Notes: generated by a model from the letters alone, not told the origin. Positions 11,226 to 23,429 are shown, counted from the stretch's first letter. The stretch: 64,000 nucleotides of DNA from Trileptium ribeirensis (GCA_030248225.1 JASANE010017684.1:1-64000), one strand, 5' to 3'. A program made the numbers and translations.

Positions 11226-13007
11226 ATCCAGTACCTAATGTAGGGGATTGGCTAGGTCAAGTACATGCTTCCGTTCTAGAGAGGGGTTTGAATGAACCAA
11301 CCCAACGAATTATCGCTGATAGGGATATCGTTACTGAAATAGAACCTGTAGAAAAGGTAGCAGTACGTACTGTAAGAACAGCGGCCAGCGATAGTTCAGA
11401 TACCGAGAGTGTGGAAATGGGGGACCCTAATGACCCTAACTTATATCGCCGAACATACGCTGAGATTGAGGCCGAGCAAGCAGCGATGGAACACATTGAG
11501 TACCGGACAGACAACTACGAGCCTCAAAATCCAAGGACGGTCAGGAATCGGATTCCACTGACTGATCCGGACAGAGAAATAGAACCATCGTGGCCACCAA
11601 TATCGCAGGAACAGGTCACTAGCCAAAAGGCTTTTTCATACATACCAGAGCCTGGTAGCCGAGATATACAGGTACAGTATGGACAACACACTGTGCCAGT
11701 AACCACGATGGAAAGAATAGTGGCTACCAGTGAAGAGCTTCCATTCGGCGTACCGACTGTAGGTGTTGGAATACTGGAAGGACGACATTTCTACCCAGCA
11801 GATATGACACTGTCTACCACGCCACGCGGTGCTTCAGGTGGAATTGTCGTACCCGGACCATACACCTAAGGAGACTTGCGCTACGCAATTATGCTCGCTG
11901 CTCAGGACCATCCATTATTTCAATCACGACCAGCTGAACGTATTATGGCATCACGGCTGCGGGTACCAATGGAAATTTCAACCCAAACCGTAGGGGACTA
12001 TACCACAATGCGTACTTATAGCGCTCCACCAGCAGCTGCCGATCGCCAATGTCTCCTCACCAATATGTCTTCCGTGAGCAATCGATCACCCATCCACCCC
12101 CAGGGTCACCAATGTCCAGCTATCTATCAGATACCTCGGGAGAAGGTACCACGGTGGACGCGAGAGCAGCCGAAGCGGACGACGAGTTAACTAGCCAGAC
12201 ATCGCAGGAACCCTCTTCAGCTGAGAGACTCGGTCAGACAGAACAAGAAACATCCAGCAGTAGCTCCAGAACGCCTACTACACAACCGGGAACCTCTGAG
12301 TCACTAAGCGAATTTACACTTGCGGAGTCAAGCAGCGAACCTCCAGCACCTCGAAGAGGAACTGTACGACCAGTAACTTTAAACCCTCCGCCTCGCACAA
12401 GAGCACCTCCGGAAAGGCACTTGTTGGACAGGCCACTGAACGGAAACAAGTTGTATCGGCACGAGGAGGTTCAACCATTCAGTTCGTTACCACTGACCAG
12501 CCAGGACCGTCTACAGTGACTGTTACCGAGCTAGTACACCCCACTACTGCTGCCACTACCTTCTCAGGAATAATACGCCTTAGCACCACTCATGCCATGG
12601 CTACAAGCAGACATCTTCTACATCGCCAGTCCAGGGACCGGGTCTTTAGGCCATATGGCGCAGCATCAGACGACGAAATAGGAGACGCCATACGTAGACC
12701 CAGACGTGTAACTTTCCAGGAACCAGGGACGACTATCACTGAAACGGCACGAACATCAACCAGGCTAGCCTCTACTACACGCGCACTATCCACCAGTGTC
12801 ACCACTTCAATGACCAGTGCACCAATACTAACCCCACGACAACTCTTGATGGGAGGACGCTCGCCAGGTGGGACCCAGCCACCGACCTCATTCCCACGAT
12901 ATCCTTCTAGCCAGGAACTACACTCCACCGCCTGGCGACAACGAACACCCCGACCACCACCTTATGAAGAGCCTGACTCGCCTGATCCAGACCTGGGGGT
13001 GGACTAA
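11226..13007 (+). pseudogene. Ser/Thr/Pro-rich disordered ORF with a PPPY motif
   Basis: Three open frames in series (11,288-11,869; 12,049-12,519; 12,516-13,007) look like one long hydrophilic protein broken by one stop and frame changes. The first is acidic. The second and third are extremely rich in Ser, Thr, Pro and Arg, with no membrane segment and almost no Cys. Near the end, PPPY at 12,954-12,965 in an acidic Pro-rich context resembles a PPxY late-domain motif, which recruits NEDD4-type ubiquitin ligases during budding in many retroviruses. No enzyme domain is visible. It may be a Pol tail or a separate accessory protein. Confidence 0.5.
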
Positions 13008-13053
13008 TCCTAACCCATACCCGCACGTACGTCAACGCAAGTAAGCCAACTGT

Positions 13054-13076
13054 AAAACAAAAGGGGGTAGAAGGGG
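13054..13076 (+). other. Possible polypurine tract
   Basis: A purine-dominated run with a G5 and a G4 block (AAGGGGGTAGAAGGGG at 13,061-13,076) lies 50-70 bases after the last retroelement frame. Such tracts prime plus-strand synthesis beside the 3' LTR. It contains one T and is preceded by a C. No LTR boundary could be confirmed, and NADAR-type ORFs follow instead. Confidence 0.25.
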
Positions 13077-13147
13077 TTAAAGCAAATATCCGCAGGTAAT
13101 CTAAATTATTTTTATATCCAGACTCATTCCCGGTATATACATTATAG

Positions 13148-14369
13148 ATGCGACGAAGCTACAGTACCAATGATATCCGGATGCCATTGTTGCCAAAGGG
13201 CGTGCAGCACGTGCCGATGGTTTGCGGCGGCGGCGAATATCCGACAATGCCTTTCTACCGCGTTCAACTAGGGATACGTGTGGAAATCTTCGCTTCTAAA
13301 GGAACCCGCCGGCCCCTGCGCGCCAACGAGACAACGACGACCGACTCTTTCCAGCACAACGGGCTGCGTCTGTCCAGCGCGTCGGAACACTTCCACCTCA
13401 GCGTGCTGGACTTGCTGGGCTTCGATAACGCTGTGAAGGAGTTGGCGGAAGCAGATATTAGCCCGACTAAGCTGCAGCTCCGTAGCATAGCGCTCCACCG
13501 CCGGCTACCGCTAAAGAGGCGCCACATGCTGAAGACCTACTACCCGCACATCATGCGGCCGATCTTATTGGCCAAATTCAGCATGATTGAATGTGCGGAG
13601 GAGCTGGAAGCCACCGGTAACCGGCTCTGGTTCAACGCAATGTTCGACGACTTTTGGGGAACCGGCGCGTCCCATCGTGAATGTTGCTGTTCGCTAACAT
13701 TCCACAACGTGACGGGCCGTCTGCTGGAGGAGATTCGGGCGTACCGTGGGGACGGTCTCGTTCGATGACCCCAAGTTGTCGTCGTGGGCGGTGAACAAGT
13801 GTTGCGGTTGCTCAACATCGCCGACCAGCACAACTGGCTGGTGTTCGCTTGGCCCCGAATGGAGATAGCCGACCTGGTACAGTGGCCCAATGCTTTTATC
13901 ACGCCCCAGACAGACTGCGTCATCATCTTGGGCGGCTACGGCAAGTTGCCGCGTGAGAACAATACCGTCTTCTCGCCCAGTGCTTTCATGAAGCGGGTCA
14001 AACGACGGTTGGAGGTGCTCGAATGGCGCCTCCGGGAAAACGCGGCTGTCTTCGTTACCCCACCGCCTCCGAATTGGAACGCCACCAATTATACCAGCGA
14101 GGCATGGGCGGCGGAACTGCGCGCCCGGAAATTACGGATTATCGAGGAGCACCAGGCTCCGCGGAACGTCATCATGACCATATGGTTGGCACCATTAGCG
14201 GCACCCGAAGCCTGGGACCGTTCAACCGGGGGAAGATCGGCAACGATGGGCTGAACCGGTGGTGGCGCCCGCCTATCATATGGAGCTGGTCAACTGGGTA
14301 GGTCATTACATCCGTTGTACCGGACTCTTTCGCCTAAGCGAACAACGGGGAGGCGATGAAGAAAACTAA
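13148..14369 (+). pseudogene. NADAR plus degenerate SGNH-like two-domain ORF, copy A
   Basis: From the ATG at 13,148, residues about 70-205 show the NADAR/YbiA signature: SSASEHF (Glu80-His81), an IMRPILLAKF block (135-144), TGNR (156-159), DFWGTG (168-173) and NVTGRLLEEIR (187-197). An in-frame TGA (13,766-13,768) interrupts the protein where the paralogue at 14,818-15,965 has Trp. The same frame then continues with an alternating hydrophobic strand plus Gly pattern (about 13,772-13,810) and VIILGGYG (13,919-13,942). These fall where SGNH hydrolases have blocks I and III, but the catalytic Ser and Asn are missing. A frame change near 14,240 leads to the true-looking C-terminus ending at 14,369. 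NADAR proteins act on ADP-ribose-related substrates, and some remove ADP-ribose from guanine. Any role here is inference. Confidence 0.6.
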
Positions 14370-14817
14370 GACCTAGTAGAGAACCCATTTGCACGTGGGT
14401 ACCTCAGGCATAAAAAAGGGGAGCAGGTAGCGAGTGAGGGACTGCAGAACACCTTAAAGTAATAAAAAAGCGATACCCTAGTGCCTAGAGAACTCCACCT
14501 GCGGACGCACCCGAGAAATCAAGAGCAGAATTAGAAACTGTATGCACCACCGTACTTAACCATACACATATGCGTAGCGGAAATTGAGTACTATAGGGGA
14601 AAGGACAACCATCTATAAAAGTTTTATTATTACAGGTGAACAACAGCGTTCGGCAACGCGATGACAATCAAAAGGATAGCAACAACGTTCGGCGACGCAG
14701 TGACAGTCAGGCGGACAATGGCGTTCAGCCACGCAATGACGGCAAACTAGACGGTCCGAAGGCGGCCCAGGCAGACGATTATCGACAAGCGGACCGTATA
14801 CCCCGCCCGAAGCAACT
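14370..14817 (+). other. Spacer between the two NADAR ORFs
   Basis: No recognisable gene is present. The stretch 14,640-14,760 contains imperfect repeats of the type GCGTTCGGCAACGC/GCAATGACGGCAA, which give an Asn/Asp/Arg-rich open frame (14,636-14,860). A purine-rich run (AAAAAAGGGGAGCAGG, about 14,412-14,427) could be another polypurine-like tract. Nothing else stands out. Confidence 0.4.
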
Positions 14818-15965
14818 ATGTACCGTCTACCCGGCATCCCGACTTATCACGTCGACGTAACGCAGCCGTTCCTTTCCTATCGCACGGCACCGAGTGGCCG
14901 GAGCTATCCAACATGCATGAAGCTCCGACCCCCTTCCACCACGATGGCGTTACGGCTCCAACCGTCGAACAACATTATCAGATAAAGGTGCTTCTCGTAC
15001 TTGGCCTGATGGAAGCGGCCAAGGAACTAATGGACATGATCGGCACGGCGCAACAAATAAAGGCAAGGGCGCGAGCGTTAAAGGACGAACTGGTCGACAA
15101 CATTACAAGCGCCCGACTCAAACCCTTGCTCGAGCACATTATGCGGCCGATCCTGCTCCATAAGTTCACCATCCCCAGCTACGCGCGGATCCTGCATCTC
15201 ACTGGCAGTCGACCGCTCCTGGAGGTAACCACCGACACCTTCAGGGGCGTCGGACGCACGATCCAGCAGTTGCGGCAGGGCGAACAACCCAGACACTGCC
15301 ACAACGTTATGGGCTGGCTCCTTGAAGAGGTGCGGGAATACCTCACCTCCGGATATGCCCGCTGGCCGCACGTTATTATTGTGGGTGACGCAGTCACGCT
15401 GCCATTGCTGGAAATAGCCAACGATAACAAGTGGCTAGTTTTGCGCATGACCTGGCACCACGCTGATCCGCATGACCCAACTCACCAGCGCTGTCCTGAC
15501 ACCGCTAACCAAATGCGTTATCTTACTTGGAAGCTACCAATACATTTATCGGAGGGCCCCCCTGGAGCAGCTCCACGCGACCAACCCAAATGCAGCCTTC
15601 AAGAAGATTAAGCGCCATCTAGGGATGCTGTGTCGGCGAGTACCAGCACGAGCACCCATCATTGTCACACCGCCAATACCCCGATGGGCCGCGACCAGCC
15701 AGGACGCAATGTCCTGGACCATCGAATTCAAGCGAATCGTTGCTAACCATCGGCAACAGCACAACGTGTTCCATAATGTGTACTTCCGAACTGGCCAGTC
15801 GCCTTTAACACCGCTGACGCCTGGGAACGGGATGAACCTCACATGGAATGGCAGGAACGCCCACAATTCGAGGAGCCGATGGTCTCCAATTACTGTCTGC
15901 GCAATCTGCGGGAGTGGGTTGGCCAGTTAGTGCGCGATGCCGAACTCGGCCGTTTAACGCGGTAA
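14818..15965 (+). pseudogene. NADAR plus degenerate SGNH-like two-domain ORF, copy B
   Basis: This is a paralogue of copy A. An ATG at 14,818 begins a segment related to the copy A N-terminus, and a frame change near 14,905 leads to the main frame at 14,913. Numbered from there, the NADAR signature is the clearest of the three: TVEQHYQ (17-23), IMRPILLHKF (76-85), TGSRPLLEVT (97-106), DTFRGVG (108-114) and NVMGWLLEEVRE (131-142). The SGNH-like part begins WPHVIIVGDA (151-160), where the block I Ser is replaced by Ala. After a frame change near 15,470 it has CVILLGSYQ (about 15,508-15,534) in place of the GxND block. A last frame change gives a C-terminus ending at 15,965 that parallels copy A. 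Catalysis by the second domain looks impossible. The NADAR residues look intact. Confidence 0.65.
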
Positions 15966-16886
15966 GCGAGCGTAATAAGGGACGTAGCGCATGGACCGTC
16001 AGAGAATTGGGTGTAAGCGTGCGAGTATTTAGAAAACCTAGATGGAGGATAAGGATGGTTCGATCAAGTAGGGCGAATAATGGCGAACCGTATCCAACTT
16101 GAGTAGGGAATAAATGGTGATAAACAGCCAATAGGATAATGCAAAGCAAATAGGACATAAGTGCAAGTAGCTAAACTAAGTATTAAGAACAATACAAACC
16201 ACTCTTCGATAATCTAATGAAAACAGGGGCTTGTTGTTAAATTTGGAGCGAACCAAGCAAACCCAAATACGACTTATCCAACGAAACATAGAATTTTAAC
16301 AAAATGGGAACCTCTGGGATTTGGCACCCCGGCAGCCGGATCTTTTCCTAGGGACTACCTTGAAACTATGGCATGGCACCAACCCTGTCCGGAAAACTTT
16401 GGAGGTACGTGCTACAAAATAGTTAAATAATATGCAATTGTGCGTATATATATTAGGTTATATTACGTATAACAAAAAGCGACATTGATCTTCGAACAGT
16501 AAATGGTATGTTTCGGAAATATATTTTTCAAGGCTCAAAATAGGACAAACTATCATAAAATATTATAAACCATAAGGGAAAACTTCCAAAATTACCAAAT
16601 AATAAGGGAGAGGAGACGCGTTTTTGGTGATAACCAAACAAATTGATCGTCCTTCTACCCTCGTTTTCAGCAAATTTTAGGAAAATTTTTTCGAAATTTA
16701 GCGTAATTTTAAGCCCAAACGGGCTAATTTTTTCGAATTTCACACTAATTTTGCTTAAGTGACATCAAGGGTTGTACATCACTTGAAATTAATCACGTAA
16801 AATTTGCACTTCTTTAAGCATATCTCAACAAATTCAATTTTCACCATAAGTAAGGAGTCTATAAAATCTAAAAATATTTAAGAGAT
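15966..16886. other. No gene seen; AT-rich flank
   Basis: AT-rich sequence downstream of copy B. A short GC-rich piece at about 16,310-16,400 has no recognisable content. The minus-strand frame at 16,528-16,743 is low-complexity and Phe/Lys-rich, and I do not consider it a gene. Confidence 0.5.
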
Positions 16887-17688
16887 GTAACAGCCCGAGT
16901 TTTTATCCCGAATTCTAAATATTCAAAATTAGGCCAAAGGGCTGCAAAATTCAGCGTATAAAGGGCGATCGGATACCGGTGGAGCGTGATCGGAGATTTG
17001 TTTGTGTATTATTCATAACCGTGTCAAATAAAATGCATATTATACTGTTGTGTTATAAATGGGTAATCACGCTCCACCAGCCCGAGGTGCGCGGGGTGAT
17101 TTCGCACCAAAATTGAACCAAAATCCTACGATCAAGGCATCCGATCGACCCCAGGATTGCTATTATATGATGAATAATAATAATAATCTACTGTTGTATA
17201 ATGGGTTTGCATTGGAGAATGGCACGGATGCGTAGCCGGATGGGCCGGGGACAAGGGGAAAGATTTCACGATTCTATCACAATCGGAGTTAACAATTTTG
17301 TTGATTAGGTGCCGCAGGGTCGATTCCGGTGCGCGTCTGTAAACACTAACGTGTATGCAATTGTTAAATAGTACAATGTATACTGTATATGACGCCAAGT
17401 GTCAGGATGGGTCGGGGCGATGCGCAAATCCCTTAAGACAAAAGGGCGTTTCCGAGTTTTCATGGCATTTTGAGACTGGGGGACCTATCCTGACACGCAG
17501 GGAAAGGAAGAGTTATTTTGTATATATAAATATTTCATGGAATGCTATATGTAGTTATCTCATTTTTAGGGATCGTTATGCATATGTGACAAGATGACCA
17601 AATTCGACTCAAAAAATGGGTACTTTACGATTTTGAAAATTTTGGGATCTTCTTATAATTTAGGCAAAAAGGGGGTGATAACATCGTA
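16887..17688. repeat. Possible LTR-like fragment with a hairpin around AATAAA
   Basis: The stretch begins TGTAACAGCCCGAG, an LTR-like TG start. It holds an AATAAA at 17,027-17,032 bracketed by a perfect 13-bp inverted repeat (GGTGGAGCGTGAT at 16,978-16,990 and its complement at 17,066-17,078). A second inverted repeat of about 15 bp (GTGTCAGGATGGGTC type) pairs 17,399-17,413 with about 17,483-17,497. No matching second LTR was found in the window, so the LTR reading is weak. Confidence 0.25.
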
Positions 17689-18019
17689 ATGCATGAGTAA
17701 ACTTAAGCTGCGCCTCTTACCATCCTCTTTTGACAAAAGCGATTGCCATTCAGTTGTACACTGAACACAAATTTCATTTTTGCGTTAAAGAACAGAAATT
17801 AGTCCGTTTCATATTCCACACATTATAATTTGGAAATGTTCGCGAACACACTGGTGTTAAAGTACAGGGACCGAATTGCATTCGCTAATGGCGTTATGGA
17901 ACAGAAAAATGTCGAAATTGGATACGGCTGTTGAAATTCGAGTTTTGTTCGCTAACAACGTTTGTACGTGGTGTCAAAAGAGGATGGTTGGGGGCGCATC
18001 TTAAGTTTACTCTTGCATA
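17689..18019. mobile_element. MITE with 48-bp terminal inverted repeats, family 1
   Basis: The left end (about 17,689-17,738) and the right end (about 17,969-18,019, reverse complement) share GAGTAAACTTAAG, TGCGCC and ACCATCCTCTTTTGACA, with about five mismatches over 48 bases. The internal sequence is non-coding. The end motif TAAACTTAAG recurs at 37,730-38,151 and at 22,007, which indicates a family. Confidence 0.8.
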
Positions 18020-21000
18020 ATTGGGGACCTTTAAGGTTTCAAAATTACTCATTCGGGTCAACCTAACCCCAACCCGTAAGTACTTATGGACCCCCAATCC
18101 GGCGTTTAACATCCCCAACTTTAATCACCACATCCAAAACCAAAACTCCCCGACTTTTCGACCCCCGTACCTTAATTGGGTCCTATACTATCTTATTGAA
18201 AACCGGGGCCTCCCACCCTAACGGACCTCCGCAGGATTCCCCTAACTCAGTTGGGACCCAAAATTTTACTATCGCGCACGCATTAAACGGCTTCTAACGG
18301 GCCTCCTAAGGGAAATACATTCAATTTAAGGGTTCTACAAGTAGGCGACCAGCCAGGGCATGGATATGATCCCACCCGCGTCCGCCTACTCCTCTCCGTT
18401 CCTGAAATATAAATAAAAAACCTATAAAATCCTAGTTTATCAGAAATATAGCCTCACGCCGACCAGCGCGAGGTTTAGGTCGCTTTTCCTCCTAAGATGT
18501 TGTCGTGCCCCGTGACACTTTCACCGATGGTTGTCGTTGGCAGACATTATTGATAGCTGTTGTTGATCAGCGTTCTTGACAGGCGATGGTCGTTTTGTGT
18601 CGGTTTTGTATTTTATAACTGTATTTTGTTTATAGGACGTAAACATAGACGTATATGGCAGCAGCACATTCGAAATTCGTATATGTATTTAGATAGAATC
18701 TTTAAATTTTGAAATTTAAATATATCTGTAACCTAAGAGGACAGAGAGAAGGAAGGGGGGTTTAAGCTAGGTATAAAAGAAGACTGCCCAATTCCCCGAT
18801 TGGGAGCAGTCGAGCTTTATAACTTTTAAAATTGTGGCGGTTGTCGCCATTAGGTAGGCTTTATGTTTTGATTTGACGTGGCCGAAGTTTTTCTTTTTCT
18901 AGTTCGTTTGAAACCAGGGTGGTTTCTCGCCGTGACCCCACGGTGGAGAGCCTCGCCTGTATTTAGGGCTTTTTTCGATCTGTCCAAAGGCCGCCCTTTG
19001 CGGACGTTGGAGTGTCAGAAGGATGCTCCGCGCGCCCGTAAAGGTCGGGCCCCGCCGAAATTCATAAATTGCATCAAAATTATTTAAAATTTTACTCGCT
19101 CGTATCTCGACTGGTTCCCCGCTCCTCGGACGTTTTCCTCTGTTCTCAGGTCCGAGGAGTGATTAAAATTTCTATTCTAGGGCAAATTTCCATTCTAAGA
19201 CAAGGGTTAGTGATTTAAATTTCCAGAGAGCTGGAGTTTTCCGAATTAGTAGGAGTTTCGAGACAGTCGCGATCATCGTCGCGGCCTTGAGTTTTTCTCG
19301 AGCGACACGCCCTGTGTTTCAGTAAATTTTGGGGGTGTGCTTTCATTTTCACAAAACGGGGGAATCACCCGGGCAGCCCAGGTCGTGCAGCTACGGTAAA
19401 CGGGAGCCCCGGGAGTGTTGGCCTCTGATCGGAAGCCTCTGTTTCTCCTGACGTGCCGTTTCGGCAGGTCATGGGGTTCAGACTGCCTCCCACCCATCCC
19501 TTTCGAAGAACATTGCAGATCATCTCCCCACAGGTGACGACCCGTGACTGTCTCGGTCGATGATTATTTCTGTACTCAAGGTCAAGCAAAATTCATACTA
19601 TTTAGGATCAATCAAAACTCATACTATTTAGGATGGGAAAATTTTATAGTACGAAGAAATAATCAAGAGTTGCTTCTAAACAAGCTCCAGCCAAACTTTA
19701 TTGGTGATTGTGGGAGTAACTTGTGGGGACGTAGCCGTTTGCATCCTCGGGCGACACGCGTTGTCCCCAATTGTCTGAAATCGAGCAGCAGCGTTGAATC
19801 CCCATTCGTTCGCTGTTTCTTTTGTTTATGGTTAGTGTGCGATGCAAACGACTGCGGACCCGATCGTGACAAAATTTTGAGTAGGTAACCGACCGTTTAA
19901 TTGATCGAAGGTCGCTATCAGAAAATTCTCAGGAAACTAAGCGGCTTCATGAACATTTCGTTTGACCCAACTCTATCAAAAATTTTTAGGATATCGTGTT
20001 CAAAAAGGGGTTGCAAAATGTACTCTAGGGTATCTTGTAGGGTACCCGAAAATTTCACGTTGTATTATGAGTGTATAAATGAGTGTTGTATGCCCCGATT
20101 GGGCAATGTCTTAAAGTGTGCTGAATACAAAAAAGGGATCAATAGTAAATCGATTGAACCGTGTGTCATTTTTGAAGCAGTTAAGGATTTTATTTAAATT
20201 TCCGACCTTCCGTAGAATCTTAGAAGTCAGTTTCAACAGGAACCTCTAGGGATGTTTGAACCAGAGTCAGTTTTGTGCCACGGCGAGCAAGTCATCCACC
20301 ACCCCGCGCCCCGTCGAGTTAATCCGCTAACGCAAGCTCTCCCGCATTCCCCTGCTTCGAGGCCCGAGCCGGCAACCCCTCTGTACCCCGCATTACATTC
20401 GCGTTTACTTGAATTTTCAGGAGCGCCCCGCCGCGAGCAGCCCTCAGTCAGTTATCGCTCTGCATAGTTCGCCGTCCGGCATAAAGTGCTAGTGATTAGA
20501 ATCTTGACTCTCAAGGGACTGGGGCCTCCGCCTCAGTGCCCCACAGTTATTATAAGTAATCATTATTAGTAATCCAATCACGGGAACATACCCCGACGAG
20601 GCTACCTTTAGGATTGACACGTGCTCATGGTCTAGGTTTCAGGGCCAGTCGTGCAACACTCTACGATTAGGAACGGGACAATAGCGCAAAGGGACACACT
20701 GACGGGGAGTCTCGCCAAGGTTACACTAGAACCAGAGAACCCCGCTTAGGGGATTAAGTGGATTATGAGGGAAAGGCGAGTCAGCCTTATTACCGGTGAG
20801 CAGGGTTAAGGGTTGACTCTCCCTCGGGGAATCTTCATACCATTAGACACGTGGGCCACTAATAGAGGCCAGGCCGAACACCCTGGTTAACCCGCCGGCA
20901 GTCTACTAAGCTAAGCGGTACCCTTGGGTCATCGCATAGAGCACGGGGAGTCGTGGTTGTCCGGGCACCACACCAGGAAAAAACGGTGGTGCAGCTGGGA

Positions 21001-21502
21001 TCCCTTAGGGCTAGAACTGGTCCTAGTACAAATTACCTTTATTCCAACACTATGTTTCTGAGTTACGAAATAAAAAGGTTACTAAGGCAGTGACTGATTT
21101 TGACGCAAGTTATTCACTATGCCTAAAACTGAGCCGTTGACATTTTTAACATCGGTTTAACAAATTTGTGCTTAGTATATTACGTAGGGTAAACCAAACA
21201 GTAAGTTTTGGTAAAAGAATAAGTAGTTGGATATGCTACACGTGTTGACACTCGTTAATTAGTGATCAAGCAAAATGTCCCCGAAATTACCGAACACAAA
21301 AGAAATTGGTAGATCAATGGGATAATCGGCAACACAATGCAGGTAAAAGCAGTGGATATTCTTATTTAGTTTATGTATATACTAACAGCAGATGATGCTC
21401 GACTATGTTGAAGAGTGTGGCACTAACCAGATTTCCCTTATCACTCGCGGTCGATTTCTGCCCTTTGACAGTAATATTAATGCGTAATCCGATGTTCACA
21501 TT
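18020..21502. other. Mixed repeat-like DNA without a recognised gene
   Basis: 18,020-18,340 is unusually C-rich on the plus strand. 18,880-19,550 is GC-richer, with an inverted repeat around the TCCGAGGAG motif (about 19,125-19,160), and ends near GTGACGACCCGTGAC (about 19,533-19,547), which resembles primer-binding-site sequence next to an LTR in some elements. A direct repeat CATACTATTTAGGAT occurs at about 19,593 and 19,621. The open frames 19,544-19,888 and 19,901-20,197 give Cys-containing peptides I do not recognise. 20,230-21,010 is GC-rich and non-coding. This may be a decayed LTR element, but no protein motif supports that. Confidence 0.35.
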
Positions 21503-22006
21503 ATATTGTCCCCAACGTTTGGAACATATGTACACCTCACTGCGTCAGGCACACTATCCACAAAACGGTGTCTTTGTCTTAGACACCCCATGTTTTTTAT
21601 ACATTTTTCGAAGGTAGCTAGCTACGGGTATTGCGACTTCTCGACAATGTCAACCACCCCATGTCTTCTTGCAGTTTTATTGACAGCGTGTGGTATTATT
21701 TCATCTTCATATGGCATAGATACAAATAACGAGGATTTAAATAAAACTACACAGCACTATTGACTAATAAACTGTGTTAGCTACAGATGGTGTCCGTTAC
21801 CGTTAATTGGCGCCAAATACGTAGCTAAGGGTGTACACGACACTGTAAAGAAAAAATATAGTAGCAATGGGCGTGTCCTACCCTCGGAAATTGATTTACA
21901 TTATGGGTGTTACCCTGGATGTCTGTGCCATAGGGTCGCGACTAACAGGGGGACAAAAGTTTCGAGCAGTGGGTAGTGGGTACATTATAACGTGAACGAC
22001 ACATAA
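21503..22006. repeat. Dispersed ~500-bp repeat, copy 1
   Basis: This stretch matches 57,237-57,735 in the same orientation. Shared blocks include TGTCCCCAACGTTTGGAAC, GGTGTCTTAGACACC-like sequence, AAGGTAGCTAGCTA, the GTGTCCGTTA segment and the end ATAACGTGAACG. Divergence is moderate, with indels. Short open frames in it do not resemble known proteins. It is probably a non-autonomous transposon. Confidence 0.8.
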
Positions 22007-22150
22007 GTAAACTTAAGGTGACCCGCCAACCACCCAATTTTGTAATGACCTGTTCGTGAGCGAACTAAATGAAATAGTGAAGTCACAATGAAATCCTATA
22101 TGTAAGCTCTTGTTTGCGAACAAAACTAGTTTAATTCATATTCGACACAT
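22004..22150. mobile_element. Partial family-1 MITE end
   Basis: AAGTAAACTTAAGGTGACCCGCCAACC at the start matches the ends of the elements at 17,689 and 37,730. GTTCGTGAGCGAAC and TGTTTGCGAACAAA further in resemble their interiors. I could not find the opposite end, so this copy seems truncated. It abuts the end of the dispersed ~500-bp repeat. Confidence 0.45.
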
Positions 22151-22899
22151 TGAAGTTTGTTCGTGTGTAAATCAGATTGAGCATGAAGATGGGCCTCGGT
22201 ATCAACAAGTTTTATTTTCAACGTTGCATTTCTTTAGCTTTATATAATTTCAATACATTTTGTTTGAAATTGATTGGCTGTTCGTTGTGCATAAATTATA
22301 AACGCGGTTGTTTAGTTTTACTCTGTAGATATTTCACAATCTAAATCAAATGCACTCGAAATCTATATATAAAATGACTATTACAAAATAGCACACATAA
22401 GGAACTAACCATTTCTACAAAAATAGAAGCAATGGTATGAACTGTGTTATATATTATCATTACCGTTAAATAAATATTAATTAGGTAACAGACGATTTTA
22501 TGTTAGGGAAAATTATCGCGTAAAACAAAAATGAGCTCAACAAAACTAATAATTTTGAAATGAAATGCAAAATTGGGAGTAAAATATCCGAGAAATCTGC
22601 ATTAAGGAACATTTTTTGGATTGAAAAATGGAAACTCAGACCTCTTTGAATTTTGCAGCCAATCTGTGAGTTATAGATCATATTTTCTGTTTACGACAGG
22701 TTCATAATGTACAACCTTTCTCAACAAAAGTATGCATTAGCTTTAAACGGGGGCAACCGACCAGTTTAGAGCTTAAAATTATATCACGTATAGTACAATT
22801 AAAATCCGTCAATGCTGCTAAAATTGGTGCAGTAAAATATCTGTGTGCAATAACTTAAGCACATCTTTCAATATTCCCTTAAGAAAAATGGTTTTACGT

Positions 22900-23255
22900 T
22901 AGATGTGAGGAATAAAACTGGAAGAGTAAACGAACCGGGCCTCAATCTTGGAAGCAACGGGTCGGGCCAACCGACTTTGTTTGGAAAAAGCCCGGCCCGT
23001 TTTGCCGTACAAATAGCTATTTGTATAGTTTATATATTTTTACTTGTACTGTAGTATCAAAAAGATAAGTTGCTGACATAGTAACGAAACGGGCCCGGCC
23101 GGGCGTAGTAATTTTACCAAACGGCCCGAGCCGGGCGCACCCCTTCATCAAACGGGCTGGGCCTTGATCTCGAAGAGAACGGTCCGGGCTGGGCCTAGCC
23201 GCCTTGACAAGCGGGCCAAGCCGGACCTTGAACTCCAGGCCCATTCTCACCTCTA
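22900..23255. repeat. GC-rich GGGCCGGGCC-type repeat in AT-rich DNA
   Basis: A sharp GC island carries repeated GGGCC, CGGGCC and AACGGG motifs on both strands. The outer ends are loosely inverted (GATGTGAGGAA near 22,902 and the complement of AGGTGAGAATGGGCC near 23,240-23,255). This form is common among short hAT-like non-autonomous elements, but the boundaries are uncertain. Confidence 0.45.
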
Positions 23256-23429
23256 TTTTACGTATGGTATTTTAAAACATATATTTCATTAATAGGTCAT
23301 TATACCACCTACGGCAGTGATGGCAGCTGTTCTAAGTACCTATTGAAACAGACTAATTGACCCAGTTAGACAAAAAAACATTAACATTTTACGTCTTGAA
23401 TTTACATTTCGAGTATCGATACACAATTT

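Noticed and set aside
5568..15970. A non-standard genetic code with TGA read as Trp
   Set aside because: MCU exons use TGG for Trp and TAA as stop, and the retroelement frames also contain TAA, TAG and frameshifts. Ordinary decay explains the TGA codons.
16978..17340. A tRNA gene or SINE around GGGTCGATTCCGG at 17,318
   Set aside because: The B-box-like match is good, but the nearest A-box-like sequence is about 87 bases upstream and no cloverleaf can be drawn.
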